From Nymphaea colorata (lineage: Eukaryota; Streptophyta; Magnoliopsida; Nymphaeales; Nymphaeaceae): 64,000 nucleotides of DNA. Both the position numbers and the translations under genes were made by a program. The notes beneath the pieces were generated by a model. The model did not search any database, was not told where the DNA came from, and saw nothing but the letters and a program-made list of their open reading frames with translations. The stretch covers positions 9,801,001 to 9,865,000 of the forward strand of contig NC_045148.1 of the NCBI RefSeq assembly GCF_008831285.2. The letters are read 5' to 3'. Positions within the stretch are counted from its first letter, which is position 1; each line of letters opens with the position of its first letter. Of this stretch, positions 19,783 to 31,999 are shown piece by piece.

Positions 19783-22700
19783 ATGAAGTCACCACCACCT
19801 TCCCAGTCCCACCTCCTCCCCTTCCTCATCCTCGTCTCCTTTTCCGTATTCTCCACACTCAGCTTAGCCAATCTCGAAGCAGAGGCCCTTTTGAGATGGA
19901 AAACTTCACTCCACAAGAAAGATTCGCTGTCCTCCTGGACCAGCAACTCCAGTCCCCGCAATTGGACAGGCATCGTCTGCAGCACCTCCGGTTCCATCAC
20001 GGAGATAAACCTCGCCCGCTCTTCCTTGGCGGGCACCCTTGCCTCCTTCAAGTTTTCTGCCTTCCCCAACCTCTCTCGCCTCGTCCTCAGTCTCAACAAT
20101 CTTTCCGGCAGCATTCCCCGGGGGATTGGCACTCTGACCAAGCTTGTCCATCTAGACTTGAGCAGCAACTCGTTCAATGGCGTGGTCACGCCGGAGGTCG
20201 GAAATCTCGTCGACCTCACCACCCTCGATCTCCACGACAACCAACTTACAGGAGCTATCCCTTACCAACTCACCGGCCTCCCCAAGGTCTTAATCTTCGA
20301 TTTGAGTGCCAACATCCTCGCAGCACCGGATCCATCTAAAGCCTCCGGCTTGCCGGCAGCGACATACCTCGGCCTGTCCAACAACAACCTCACCGGTGAG
20401 TTCCCACCCTTCGTGCTTCGTTGCCCCAATTTGGAGTTCCTTGACTTGTCGTGGAACAAGCTGACCGGCAAGATTCCAGCTGAGATTGCCACATCGCTAC
20501 CTAAGCTCCGTTACTTCAATGTCACTAGTAATGGCTTCCAAGGCCCAATACCAACCACGTTGTCAAAATTAGCCAAGCTAGAAGCCATGCATCTTGGCGG
20601 AAACAATTTCTCAGGTCAGATTCCGGAGTGGATCGCCTCTTTCGATAGCCTCCGCATCATCGAGCTCCATGAGAACAGCTTCTATGGCGGCATTCCTGGG
20701 TCTATCGGCCAGCTCAAATCGTTGGAGTGGCTCGATCTACACCAAGCGGGCCTGAATTCAACCATACCTGCGGAGCTTGGTCTCTGTCGGAATCTTACTT
20801 TCGTGAATTTGTCTGATAATAAGCTAACTGGTGCCCTCCCTTGGACTCTTGCTTACTGGAAAAAGATGAGAAACTTAGGCATGTCCGGTAATTCATTAAC
20901 AGGGGAGATAGTTCCCATCTTCCTCACCAACTGGACTCAACTGGACTCTTTGCAACTGCAGAGGAATCAACTTACAGGAAATATACCGCCGGATATCGGA
21001 TTATTGAAGGTTCTCACGCTCCTCTACTTGTTCGAAAATATGATTACGGGCTCAATCCCCTGGTCCTTGGGAAACCTTATCAATCTGAAGCAACTCGACC
21101 TCTCTAGGAACCGGCTCAGTGGCCCCATCCCACCCACAATCGGAAACCTGAAGCAACTCACCCTACTCAGCCTAGTTAACAACACACTGAGTGGAACTAT
21201 CCCTCATGAGATTGGAAACATGAGTTCTCTCAAGCACTTGGATATGAGTTTCAACAATTTGCAGGGTACGCTACCTCAATCCATCACTGAACTTCATAAT
21301 CTGGACTTCTTTTTCGTACTCAGCAACAATCTGTCTGGTGAAATACCACCGAACTTCGGAACCGTTGGAGGCTTAACTAGTGTGAGCTTCGCGAGGAACA
21401 ACTTCTCCGGCTCTTTGCCTTCAGGGATTTGTACTGGCGGGAAACTGATCAACTTCACTGCAAGTCAGAATAATTTCAGTGGGCCATTGCCAGCCACCCT
21501 CAAGAACTGCTCTAGCTTGAGGAGAGTTCGATTGGAGTGGAACCGTCTCTCTGGAGATATCTCCCAATCGTTCGGAGTGTATCCATATCTATGGTACATG
21601 GATGCAAGCAATAACAACCTCTTCGGGGAGATGTCCGTGTCATGGGCACAGTGCAGCAACCTCACTTCCCTCTACCTTGCGAACAACAAAATCTCTGGAA
21701 GAATACCACCGGAGATCGGCCGGTTACCCAAGCTCCAGGACCTCAACCTTGGTTTCAATTCCCTTTCAGGGAAAATTCCATCAGAGTTATTCGGCTTAAG
21801 CCTCATGTTCAGGCTGAATTTGAGTAATAATGGACTCTCTGGCATCATCCCCCTTAACATAGGCCAACTACCAAATCTGGGTACTCTGGATTTATCTTAC
21901 AACAATCTGAGCGGATCAATCCCGCGCGAGATCGGCAACTGTTCGAAACTACAACAACTGAACCTCAGCCACAACCATTTCATCGAGAAGATACCGTTCG
22001 AGTTAGGCAACCTGGTTTCACTGCAAGCAATGCTCGATTTGAGTTCCAACGATCTCACCGGCGAGATCCCGGCACAATTTGGGAAGCTTAAGAATCTAAT
22101 GATCCTGAACCTTTCAAGGAATCAGCTATCCGGTCAGATCCCGTCTGACTTCAGGGACTTGATCAGCTTGGAAAAAGTGGACTTCTCCTACAACCAACTC
22201 TCCGGCCCACTGCCGGACAACAAGGTGATATTGAACTCACCCTCTTCCGCATTCATCGGAAACCACGGCCTATGTGGGAAGGCCAAGGGTCTAATGGAAT
22301 GCCCTACCTCCAACCAAAACAAGAACTCTCGCTCAAAAATCCTAAAGCTAACTATACTGTTACCTGTGACACTTGCGCTGGTACTGCTGATCTTCTGCAT
22401 ATGCGTAATCTATAGGCGACACAGATCCACCTTTATAATCCCCCAGAACCACGATCGGGAGATCGCCATCTGGAAGGTGGAAGGGAAGCTGAGCTTCAAC
22501 GAGATCGCCGCAGCGACAGACAACTTCAGCGACGAGCATTGCATCGGTAGGGGCGGGTTTGGGAGCGTGTACCGCGCAGAACTGCCGTCCGGCCAGATAC
22601 TTGCCGTGAAAAGGTTGGAGGCGACGGAGGAAGGATATCAGGCAGTAGAGGAGAAGAGCTTCCAGAACGAGATCAGAGCACTGACGGAGGCCCGGCACCG

Positions 22701-23742
22701 GAACATTGTGACGCTGTATGGGTTTTGCACCAAGGAGAGGCGCATGTATCTGGTTTACGAGCATCTGGATCGAGGCAGCTTGGGGAACATGCTATACGGG
22801 ACCCAAGGGGAGTGGGAGGCTCTAAGTTGGGCGGCTCGGGTTCGGGTCGTGAGGGGTGTGGCCCATGCACTCTCTTACCTTCACCATGACTGCTCGCCTC
22901 CCATCGTGCACAGGGATATCTCCATCAACAACGTTCTCTTGGATACAGATCTTGAGCCTCGGGTCTCGGACTTTGGTACCGCAAAGGTTCTCGGGCCGGA
23001 TACCACCAGCTGGACCAACGCCGCTGGGTCCTACGGCTATATGGCGCCCGGTGAGTTGCTTTTGCTTAAAAAGTGTTTTAAAAGCATCAAACTTAAGTGA
23101 AATTTGGTTCATACTTTTGTTGATTTCTTTACTTGTAGTTGAGCGTTTGCATGTCTTTTGAAATCAAACAAAAATGAGTTCAGCTTCGTAACCTGCTTTA
23201 ATTCCATTTCTTCAGTATGTGAAAGCATTTTTGTTCATGTAAACATCTTTGAACTATTTCCCATTGGAAGAAGGAACTTAACGTTTTTTTTTTTTGGGTA
23301 ATAGATTGTAATATCTCATGGAAGAAGTCCCCTAATCTGACTTCCTTTCTTTTTTGGGTTTTCTGCAGAATTGGCATATACATTGAGAGTGACGGAGAAG
23401 TGTGATGTCTACAGCTTTGGAGTTGTAACGTTAGAGTTAATGATGGGGAAGCATCCTGGCGACATCATCTCCGTCTTGTCATCGGCGGCAGCCGCACAAA
23501 CTCCCGGTGGCAACCAGGAGTTCTTCCTAAAGGATGTGTTGGACCAGCGGTTACCCTTGCCGACCGGCCAGGTCGCAGGGGAGGTGGTCTTCTTGATATC
23601 CATAGCACTGGCATGCGTCCAGACTAAAGCTGATGCTCGACCCACCATGCGCCACGTCTCCCAGGAGCTCTCTGCTTGCTCTCATGCTTACCTCCCTGAA
23701 CCTCTTGAATCCATCACATTAAGCAGATTAGCCTACCACTAA
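19783..23742 (+). CDS. LRR receptor-like kinase, MIK2-like
   Basis: Exon 1 is 19783-23050 and exon 2 is 23369-23742. The phase-1 intron (318 bp, CCCG|GTGAGT to TTCTGCAG|AA) splits the kinase APE motif. The product is 1213 aa. I chose ATG 19783 because it begins a clean signal peptide (MKSPPPSQS, then a hydrophobic core); the longer frame starts only at a TTG. Order: LRR N-cap, about 31 LRRs, C-cap GLCGK/MECP, a membrane helix near residues 853-875, and a cytosolic Ser/Thr kinase. Catalytic parts are all present: GRGGFGSV near 921, AVKR Lys near 943, HRDIS near 1042, DFG near 1063, APE. The N-cap first Cys is Arg ([10 protein letters not shown]). HRDIS and overall layout fit LRR-XIIb MIK2-like receptors, which sense extracellular cues. 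The ligand is unknown, and it is somewhat longer than Arabidopsis MIK2. Confidence 0.94.
23051..23368 (+). other. Intron of the receptor kinase gene
   Basis: 318 bases from GTGAGTTG to TTTTCTGCAG. A T run lies at 23285-23297. It interrupts the activation segment between YMAP and ELAYT, a position where plant LRR kinases commonly carry an intron. Confidence 0.9.
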
Positions 23743-24199
23743 GGCCTAGTGTCTGAATTGCTTTCTACTTTCTTCATATTTCTTTTGAACATCAACCCGA
23801 TTTTTTATCAGTATATCTACTTGTATAATTTAAATAATTACTTATTTGAAGCAAGCTGTCAGATGCCTAAGATCTGCGATGGTCTTCTTTGACAATCTTG
23901 GACGAGTTACCCTTGGTTAAGTGGTCCGTCGCATTTGCAGAAATCTTGACTTATCCATGTATTTGCAGGAAGCCCCATAGGCACATTCAAATTTTGCTTA
24001 ATTACCAATTACTCAAATTTAAACAACTACATTTCACATGATATTACATTAATAACATGGCCCAGAAAAGTGGCAAATAATATAGTGAAGTTTATCAGCA
24101 TCTTCATCACCATGAGTAACAAAAGAAGCTGCGACATAGAGAAGCAAAAATAAGATCTCCCTCTCTCTCCCCTCCCCCCCCCCCCCCCTCTCTCTCTCT
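23743..24199. other. 3' flank of the receptor kinase; CT/C-rich tract
   Basis: No gene seen. A CT-rich and C-run tract at about 24152-24200 abuts the cellulose-synthase fragment and seems to mark its breakpoint. Confidence 0.5.
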
Positions 24200-24530
24200 T
24201 TTGTTAAGGGCACTTGCAACACCTCCAACAACTCCAACCATGTTCAGGATTGTAAGCGTAAGGGGCGGGAACAACGAAGTAGTCCATTTGAAGAGATAAA
24301 GCTCTCTGAGTCTGAACTCGTCTTCGTCACCAGCTGCTTTTACTGTAACTATGAAGTTTGTGGCCAGTGCTGGTAGCACCTTGAATAGGCCCTCGGAGAT
24401 GGCAAAGAGTTGTGCAAAGATGGCACCAAACACCTAAAATTCTCGTTCGGTACTAATCTTGGATGCTTACTCAGTTACTCTGCTGCTCCATCGAAGTTCA
24501 AGCACTCCATTTGATATGGTGGGAAGGAAA
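24200..24530 (-). pseudogene. Cellulose synthase (CESA) gene fragment
   Basis: Minus-strand translation gives, in order, PTISN, VLELRWS, then after two in-frame stops FGAIFAQLFAISEGLFKVL, TNFIVTVKAAGDEDEF, ELYLFKWTT and NMVGVVGGVASALNK. These are the consecutive landmarks of the C-terminal membrane region of plant cellulose synthases (PTISN, VLELRWSG, HLFA.FQG..K, TNFTVT.KA, ELY.FKWT, N.VGVV.G). About 20 residues are missing between PTISN and VLELRWS. The fragment stops where ALNKGY would continue, at the CT-rich tract. It lacks the catalytic domain, promoter and 3' end. It is a dead, probably captured or duplicated piece; the intact gene is not in this window. Confidence 0.8.
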
Positions 24531-24589
24531 AGTATGATATTTCTATGATCTTCAACGCAAAGGTTAATTGTGCAATGATCTTGTAACAA

Positions 24590-25240
24590 ACCAGGCCTTC
24601 ATTTCTCAGCATGTTTTACTCAACAAATTTTGTTGAACACAAGCTCCATTTGAATGAGAAGTGAATTTACGGATTAAATGCGATCAAGATCCGTCCTTGG
24701 CTAACAATAGATCCTTTGATCTAGCATCTAGCTAGTTCTCAAAATTGTGCATCACCTTCATATATTATGCTTCCGAAATTGTCTATCTCAAGTCAAACTA
24801 AGCAACAGCATGTCATGAGTCATGACAATCAAGTCACCACCTCCAAGCCTAATTAATGCTGTTGATTAGGGAGAAGGTAGCGCAATTGGAAGGCCATGAC
24901 AGTAAATGTTGTTTCCCCATGCATGCTGCCAAGTGGACCCAGACGCAGCCGGTTCACCTCGGTTAAATTAGCTGACAGACAGTATTGTATGCAGCATGCA
25001 TGCATGAAAAATTAATGACCCAAGACATTAATATCAATTCAGAAAACCATTGCATGTAATGTCTAACTGGAAATGGCTGGTGGACATAGGCAAGCCAAAC
25101 CAATCATTGGCTCAGGCACATAAATACGTGACATGCACAACTCCACTGAATAAAAGTTTCGCCAAACAAGATCCCTCTGTCACACGCAAGTTGTGCTTCC
25201 TGTGGGGTTCGGCAAGGAGTAATCTTGACATTCAACTGCC
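24590..25240. repeat. Segment duplicated at 5.38-6.24 kb
   Basis: It shares ordered words with 5380-6240, including AACAATAGATCCTTTGAT and the GGTGGACATAGGCAAGCC region. It is shorter than the other copy because an internal part is lost near 24850. Confidence 0.6.
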
Positions 25241-25259
25241 CCTCAAGAAATGACTAGTA

Positions 25260-26555
25260 AAAATTACCACAGTGAATTTATTTATCTTATTGTAACTTGT
25301 TGGATTTAGTAAAAATTACGAAGAAGAAACCGACTCCAAAAGGTCAACCTTTTCTTTATTAACACTTTTCTTTCACAGAGGACCACACACCAAACAAAAT
25401 AAATAAATTTAAATTGTGTGTCTCTCTCCCATTGTAGCACAGTAATGAGCGAGACCCATCCACTATGATAGGTTGGGCCCATAACGTTGCTCCATAAAAT
25501 GAGTGGCTCCTATATGAGCAATGGAGCATCTTTGCTAGAAGGATATCCTTCTAGCCTATGTGTGCGCAGGTATTGAAAGTATATTGTCATCGTATAAAAA
25601 TGAAAGGTAGGAAGCAATCAAACTCTTAATATTGCTCATCACACGAAGGGGCAGTCGTTGCAGCTGGCTCGCCTTGACACAGACAGGCTCATCGGCTCAT
25701 CTTTGAGATGTTCCAATACATGCCATTACTCTGCGTCCTAAAACACAACATCCACCAGTACTTAGAATTTAAAGTTAGTCTCTAGGCCATAATTAGGTTC
25801 AACCTTATTCATATTTAGACCGACCATTTTCTCCATTTCCATAAGTTTTGGATTGAACCCTGTGCATGTGTTTGGGACTAAAAAAGTAATACACCTTAGT
25901 GCCCACCTCTGGACCCCAAAAGAAGCTGTGTGTACGTGCATAATAAAGTGATATGATTTTAGTCAGGTTCACCCCCACTTAAGAACATTATGGCAAAAAT
26001 AGCTTGCATCCATCTACATATATACATTTTTGATATCATTAACCCATCCCCTTTTTTGGAAAAAGTAAGTTCCCAAAAAGGCTTAAAGTGAAGGCAAAAT
26101 GAAAAAAAAAAAAAAAAGAAATATTATAGGCATCCAAGGTTATTTGACTTTTCAAAGTTGAGTACGACATAAATTCAGAAGCAAGATTTTTGTAGACGAA
26201 AGAAAACAGATCTAATAATTGAAGCATGTGAGGTGGAAAACAGCACTGTACATGTTTGGGCTCTTGCAATTGGTGATGCCCTTCCAATTAAAATAACAGT
26301 ATTTTTTTTATATAATTTAATATATAAATATAATTAATTATAATATATATGTGTCAATCTTAAAAAATAAGTTACCAAACCACTCCAGGGCTCAATATTA
26401 AGGGTTCTTAAAAGGTTAACTTTTTCATTCTTCCCATCTTCAGTTCACTTAATTTGCTTTCGACATTTGGGAACCGAAGCCTAAATGAGCACCTAGCAGT
26501 TGTTTTAGGCAGGCAGGCTCACGGGCTCATTTTTCAACTGTCGTGTACATGCCAT

Positions 26556-26560
<5 letters not shown>
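25260..26560. repeat. Dispersed blocks downstream of the 26.9-kb gene
   Basis: No gene seen. 25380-25720 matches 33880-34230. 25740-25860 matches the start of the 34.4-kb segment (TTTAGAATTC/TTTAAAGTT words). 26090-26290 is a partial copy of the block ending TGCTGGAAAAC near 36350 and 41660. Confidence 0.5.

Positions 26561-26561
<1 letters not shown>

Positions 26562-26615
<54 letters not shown>
26562..26615. repeat. AT microsatellite
   Basis: A pure AT run, followed by a second short run at about 26628-26644. Confidence 0.9.
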
Positions 26616-26617
<2 letters not shown>

Positions 26618-26731
26618 AAGAAGCAAATATATATATATATATATGCTGCAATGCATATTAATTAAGGAACACGGACTTCTTTATTGGAAATAGAAAGCCA
26701 CCACATTCTCCAAGCAGGAACTTATTACATC

Positions 26732-26866
26732 GACACTTTGAGAAAACGCACACTTCCTTAGACTCATGGAAAACTCATAGACGTCACTGCAAATGAGTAG
26801 TAGTAGCACTCCCAGCTTCTTGCTGATCATCCAGAATGCATATACGGCGGAAGGATGCTTATATCA
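26732..26866 (-). promoter_or_regulatory. Highly conserved 3' flank (probable 3' UTR)
   Basis: These 135 bases just past the stop differ at one position from 43141-43275 downstream of the sister gene, while the adjoining coding exon differs at many. They may carry an mRNA stability, localisation or small-RNA target signal, or have been homogenised by gene conversion. Confidence 0.6.
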
Positions 26867-27400
26867 TCATGATCTGCCGCCACCAAGCCCCTGACCTTCT
26901 TGCTCATCAGCTTTGACCACCCCCACCTTCTTTCCAGACTCGCTGTGTTGTGCATCAGCTGGGCAGCAGGTGTAGCCACACATGCGGCAGCCGTAGTCTC
27001 CTGTTATCTATCTCCTGTTAGCTATTGAGGATATTTTCTTAATTTATCGCAAATTAGAGAAAGCATTGTAACGCTAATTGTCCCTTAATTAATTTACTTT
27101 CTCCTGATTTTCTCCTTTGAAATACGGCCTTCAACGGAGGAGAGAGAGAGAGATAAAAAAAAAAAAAGAAAACACATGAGATTTACCCATAGAATAACAG
27201 AAATGAAATATCTGAAGACGATATGAGCATCATTTCAGGTTCATTACCCAAAAGTAATAAATATCTGCTAATTGGAGCGAAGAACAGAAATATTGGAATC
27301 ACAAACCTTGGTCCTTCACTATTTTTCGTGCCAAAACTTGGGGAATGACAAGCAGGACAAGCACAAAAAGGATGGAAAAGGAAGGAAGTTTTAGCGCCAT
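26867..27400 (-). CDS. Two-exon secreted Cys peptide (75 aa), CRMCGYTCC type
   Basis: Exon 1 (27307-27400) encodes MALKLPSFS, a hydrophobic core, the PQVLA cleavage context, then RKIVKDQ. It ends in phase 1 at AAG|GTTTGTG. Exon 2 (26867-27000) follows ATAACAG and reads DYGCRMCGYTCCPADAQHS, then a Lys/Gly-rich tail ending GGGRS. The intron is 306 bp and both junctions keep frame. The Cys pattern is C-x2-C-x3-CC. The mature peptide would be about 51 residues if the signal is cut after VLA. The TATA box is at 27482-27489. The nearest relative is the 43.3-kb gene, with which it shares a nearly identical 3' flank. The compact Cys motif could form disulfides or bind metal. Function unknown; a defence or signalling peptide is a guess. 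Confidence 0.8.
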
Positions 27401-27481
27401 ATCTCTAGGACAACAGCGAAAGGGAAATAGAGGGAGGCAGCTTTCAGAATCAGTGGTAGGAGACTTGCAAACCTCTTACAC

Positions 27482-27489
27482 TATTTATA
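27482..27489 (-). promoter_or_regulatory. TATA box of the 26.9-kb peptide gene
   Basis: TATAAATA on the minus strand, about 82 bases upstream of the ATG at 27400. Confidence 0.6.
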
Positions 27490-28580
27490 ATGTAGATCTA
27501 GAAATGGAAAGAGATAGGGGCAGCTGGATTTTTAGATGGTCCAAATTTACCGACCGACGCATCTCTCGTGATAAAAAAAAAAAAATGTATATATCTCGTC
27601 ATGCAAATACGTCATTCAGTTTGGTAAATCACATAATATACCCGAGTACCCCTAATCGAGAAAGATAAAAAGTATGTGTTCTGTATATCTAAATCGACCA
27701 AATTACAATGCTTTTGCGAGGTTGCGGCCAAGAACTTTACCCCTTGGCTTGTACCGAACTCTTGGTGCTCTAAAGAAAAAAGAGGAGCTCCCTGCAGTGT
27801 CGGTGCCTGGGGCAGACTAGCCATGCATGAGAAAATCATTGGTATGTGAGAAAGTCGTTAGTTCTTGCAGCATGGACAAGGTAAAAGGCGTTGCTACTTT
27901 CACAGCTCACCTCTCAACGCCTATTCTAGGGTTGCAGACGAGCCTGGTCGAGTTTCAATTGAGTTAGCTCGAGCTCGAAGTTGACTTGACTCAAAAATCT
28001 CGAGCTTGAGCACGACTCAGCTTCGTAGTACAAGCTTGAGTTTGAGCTTGACCACATAGCGTTGAGCTCAACTCGCTTAACTCGTTTCATGTTTCCGTTA
28101 ACATTTCTTTTTTCTTTTAACTAGTTTCACTTGTTTTTTCGCTCTAATGCAACTGTGGACTACAATCTAACAGAAAATTCGAGGAAGGAATGCACATATT
28201 CTGCATCCAAATCCAAATATCACCTGAAGAAGAACTTAACAATAGTTCATGACACATTTATGTAGTCTAGTCGAGCTGAGTTTAAATGAGTTGATTTCTT
28301 ACAACTCAAACTCAATTCATTTTAACATTTTGAAGTTTGACTCATTCATTCATAAGTTGAGTTCGAGTCTAGGAGTTTTTACCGAGTAAATTTGAGTTGA
28401 GATGCAGTTAACTCGTCTCATTATGCAGCCCTACTTTTTTTCCAGAATGACTCTGAACACGAAGTGGGGCACCGGTGTTTTTGAAAATCTATTGTAGTGT
28501 CTTTGCCTTATTTGTCGTATAATTAAATCGCAACTCCTAAACAATAAATTAACTCAAAATAGATGTATGTGTTTAAAGTG
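27490..28580. other. Non-coding, with a CTCGAG-rich element
   Basis: No gene seen. 27920-28440 is packed with imperfect GAGCTCGAG/GAGTTGAG words and has partly inverted ends (GAGCCTGGTCGAG at the left, GAGTTGAGATGCAG at the right). It resembles a small non-autonomous element also seen near 5010-5115. Confidence 0.4.
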
Positions 28581-28879
28581 GTTGTTTGATGAAATTCACC
28601 TCATAAAAAATAACGTTATTATTGCAAAAATAGTTTTCAGCCATCTATATGCATGTTGTCGTCATTAATTGAGAGATATTTTTTTAGAAAAAGGAACACA
28701 AATAAAATAGTTGAGGTTTCTAAGGCTGGAAAACAATGGATCAGCTAAGGAATATGTATGGCATTTTTTGTTTTTTTAGGCCTGCCTGATTAGGGACCGT
28801 TGGATTGAATCTGATTTTAGGTTAGCCCTTCCACCACCAAGATGGATTAATCCAATTGTAAAGAAATAGTATTGTACAT

Positions 28880-28946
28880 GTCTGGGCTCTTGCAGGTGGT
28901 GCTGAAATCAGGCTCGCCTGATTAAAATAAAAGTATATTTGTAATA

Positions 28947-29028
<82 letters not shown>

Positions 29029-29111
29029 TAATGAGCAGCTTGCAGTTGTCACCTTCGACATTAATTAGGCAGCAGGGTCACGACTCGTCTTTGAGCGTAC
29101 ATGCCATAATT

Positions 29112-29170
<59 letters not shown>

Positions 29171-29960
29171 AAACGATCTCTTCCAGCACCTTCCGTCGTT
29201 AAATTTAACTTAATTTGATATTAAGAACCATCTCGAGCTTCGGATTGAAACTCTTATAACAGCGGACAACATGATGATATTAAGAACCATCTCCTCCTTT
29301 TACAGTTATTCCTTTACCTTTCAACCAAACAAAGCGTTAGACTGCAAATAGTGGCAAGCTTGACACTCGAATGGTAGAGTATACCGTATACCCACTTTAA
29401 CCTCGCAGCAATCATTGACCTAAGGACAAGTAAAAGAGGAAAGAACCTTGACTTTAGAAAAAATTATTCAATTACAGTGTTACTGTGTTCAAATGAGCGG
29501 GAAATTCCATGTTCGGTGGCAAGCAGGGGTCTTGAGTTCTACAATCTTAGCCTGAAATCACTTGGTCTTGTAAAAGAAAAAAAAAAAGTTAAATTGTCTT
29601 TAAGGTGTAGGAGGAGTCTTCCTTTTTAAGGTAATTTGGTTATTCATGCACCCAAGTCATATACTTTTGTCCCAACTCACATATATACTTGTGATGAAGG
29701 CCTAACATATGGTTTAATTATGCTGCAAAAGTATCAACTTTTAAATTGATAGATGGCAATACATAGTTGCGAGCTGATCAGATCTTGCCAGTAAATTGTG
29801 TTTTGCAAAGCCGATATCGTCCAAAGTCATGTTTTTACTCTCCACATGTCAAATCGAAGTTACATGAGAAAAAGAATTACCATATTTCACGGCCACTTGC
29901 TGGACCACGAAGGTACAGCCTGAGTGGACGTCCATGCTAAGTGACCGTAAAAGCTGATCA
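28880..29960. repeat. Module N, copy 1
   Basis: Ordered landmarks of this module: a GC-rich block with CCTGATTAAAATAAAA, an AT microsatellite, ATGAGCAGCT, the words GATATTAAGACC or ATATTAAGAACC, a GGTTCCATG/GTTCGGTGGC block, GGCCTAACATAT, and finally CATGTCAAAATCGAAGTTAC. Further copies lie at 32.0, 38.6, 45.3 and 47.3 kb. No coding content seen. Confidence 0.6.
28951..29020. repeat. AT microsatellite
   Basis: A pure AT run of about 70 bases; a second run lies at 29114-29171. Confidence 0.9.
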
Positions 29961-30389
29961 TGTAGCATGAAAGGAAAGGAAAAATAGGTAGTGTGCATGA
30001 TCTTTTAGAGGCATGCATATTTAATGATAGGGGGCCGATTAAGTACTGTGCCGCTGCAAGATAAATACACTTAAGTTAAAGGGTGACATTTTTCTTCCAC
30101 AGCAGTACAGTACTGAGCCAGACTCATCTACTATTATAGGCCGGGCCTACTAAGTACTATACCCCTTCGTTGCTTTCCCTTAACATAATGGAGTTTCCTG
30201 TGCGCATGGGGCCCAGCCCGATAAGACCCAGCCCAGGTCGGCCCATCCAGCCTGAAAGCCGGGTATATGGATGAAAAGCAGATTTTTTCTTCAAAAACGT
30301 ATTGTCCGAAACTACTTTTACTCAAATGATTTTGATCAACAAATATATATATAGGTCGACGGATACCAAACCACTTAGGTAAAGAGTAA

Positions 30390-30900
30390 AAACCAGACCT
30401 TTTGAATTCGTGTATAAAAGTGTTTTAGACCAAATTAAGTCATTTTAAAAACAATTTGATATTTCTACTATCAAGTTTTTGAGGCTATAAGGGTAGTTTA
30501 TTTTTTACTATTAAAAGAATATTGTTTAAGTAAAAAAAATGATTGACTTAAAATATTTCTATTACCAAATCACTCTAATAATCATATCTATAAGGTTTGA
30601 TTGCAAAAAAAATATTATAATAATTAACTTTAAGAGGTCTGACCTTTTGAATTTATGTTAAAAAGTGTTTTAAACCAACTTAAGTTATTTTAAAAAATTA
30701 ATATTTCTACTATCAAACTTTTAAAGCTCTAAGGGTAGTTTATTTTTTACTATTAAAAGAATATTGTTTAAATAAAAAATGATTAACTTAAAATATATTT
30801 CTCACCAAATCACTCTTATAAGCTTAGCTATAAGGTTTGACTGCAAAAGAATTAATTTTATGGGGTTTGGATTTGTCTCACCCAAATAGTCTGATTTTCA
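30390..30900. repeat. Tandem pair of a 250-300 bp AT-rich repeat
   Basis: The words AAAAAGTGTTTTA, TAGTTTATTTTTTACTATTA and ATGATTAACTTAAAATAT occur twice in order here. Further copies lie at about 33480-33770, 35300-35640, 35680-36010 and 39910-40110. It is non-coding and of unknown class. Confidence 0.65.
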
Positions 30901-30906
30901 CCAACT

Positions 30907-30929
<23 letters not shown>

Positions 30930-30937
<8 letters not shown>

Positions 30938-31272
30938 TTATTTATTTGTTTCAACAAGACTCTTATGTTGTTTGGCAGGTCAGTGTTGATGACTTCTATG
31001 CTATCTTGGCTTGTATGTTATCTTGAGGAACTTTAGTGACGACAGAAAAGACCTACAGATTTGGTTGAATACGGGGATTGCTCTTGACAAATGCATATAT
31101 ATATATATATATTTATTTATTTATTTGTTTCAACAAGACTCTTATGCTGTTTGGCAGGTCTGTGTTGATGGCTTCTATGCTATCTTAGCTTCTATGTTAT
31201 CTTGAGGAACTTTAGTGACGACAGAAAAGACCTACAAGTTTGGTTGAATACGGGGATTGTTCTTGACAAATG
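30930..31272. repeat. Tandem duplication, 179-bp period
   Basis: TCAACAAGAC begins at 30951 and again at 31130. Both copies run through CTATGTTATCTTGAGGAACT (or its variant) and GAATACGGGGATTG. The 31273-31790 stretch beyond has no clear gene; its GCCTTTCCCCCGTAGGG end resembles the tail of a retroelement. Confidence 0.7.
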
Positions 31273-31999
31273 TTGCGTATTGTGACTGGCCAAGCTTGCC
31301 TGCAAGTCGTTTCTATTGCTTCTAACGGTAGACAGCTGTCGCCTTTCTACTTCAAGATTTGAATGGTTTGCTTGGCCAAGGTGTAGCTTGGTGGGAGGTC
31401 AACAATGATCTACCTGAGGACTTTATCATTCGTCATTACTAATTTCTAATAACAAGCTTTGGATTAGAAGACTCTGAACCATGATTCAAGGATGTCCGCC
31501 CTTCCACAGTTGGCTCAACCATTACAACAACTTATTGCTTCGAGTACAAATTCTGCAACAACAACCTGCTCATGATATTTTGTCACTTTGAACTCAATCA
31601 CTGTAGTTTTGGTTCCGTAACCTTTGGTGTACTCTTGGTTTGTTTTTCCTTTCTTGGCTCGCTCTAGCCGTTAGGGTGGAGTGATTGCCAATTTTTGTTG
31701 TACATATTTTCTTTTGTTAGAATAAAAGGTTAGGGGGCCTTTCCCCCGTAGGGTTGTTGCGGAAAAACAATAATGTTTAAAAATTTTTTAGTATCATTTA
31801 TAAAAATATTCAAAAAACATATTTCAACTATTGTTAAAATTTTGAAAATATAATTCAGCTTCTTCAATGAAAAATTCCTAATTTGAAACATCCTTACGAG
31901 TTTGCAGTCGATGACTATACCTGTTACCCTATATTGAATTAGTACTCTTTAAGAAAAAAAGTGAAGTTGGGTTGGGCTTCAGGCACGCCCACCCACCTG

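Noticed and set aside
19683-20339. 218-residue plus-strand frame overlapping the receptor start
   Set aside because: It overlaps the LRR kinase in another frame, is a low-complexity Pro/Arg/His translation, and has no signal or domain.
22360-22764. 134-residue minus-strand frame inside the kinase domain
   Set aside because: Antisense shadow of a highly conserved coding exon.
28822-29061. Frames with YIYIYIYI runs (also near 18.1, 26.6, 32.1 and 46.0 kb)
   Set aside because: These are translations of AT microsatellites, not proteins.
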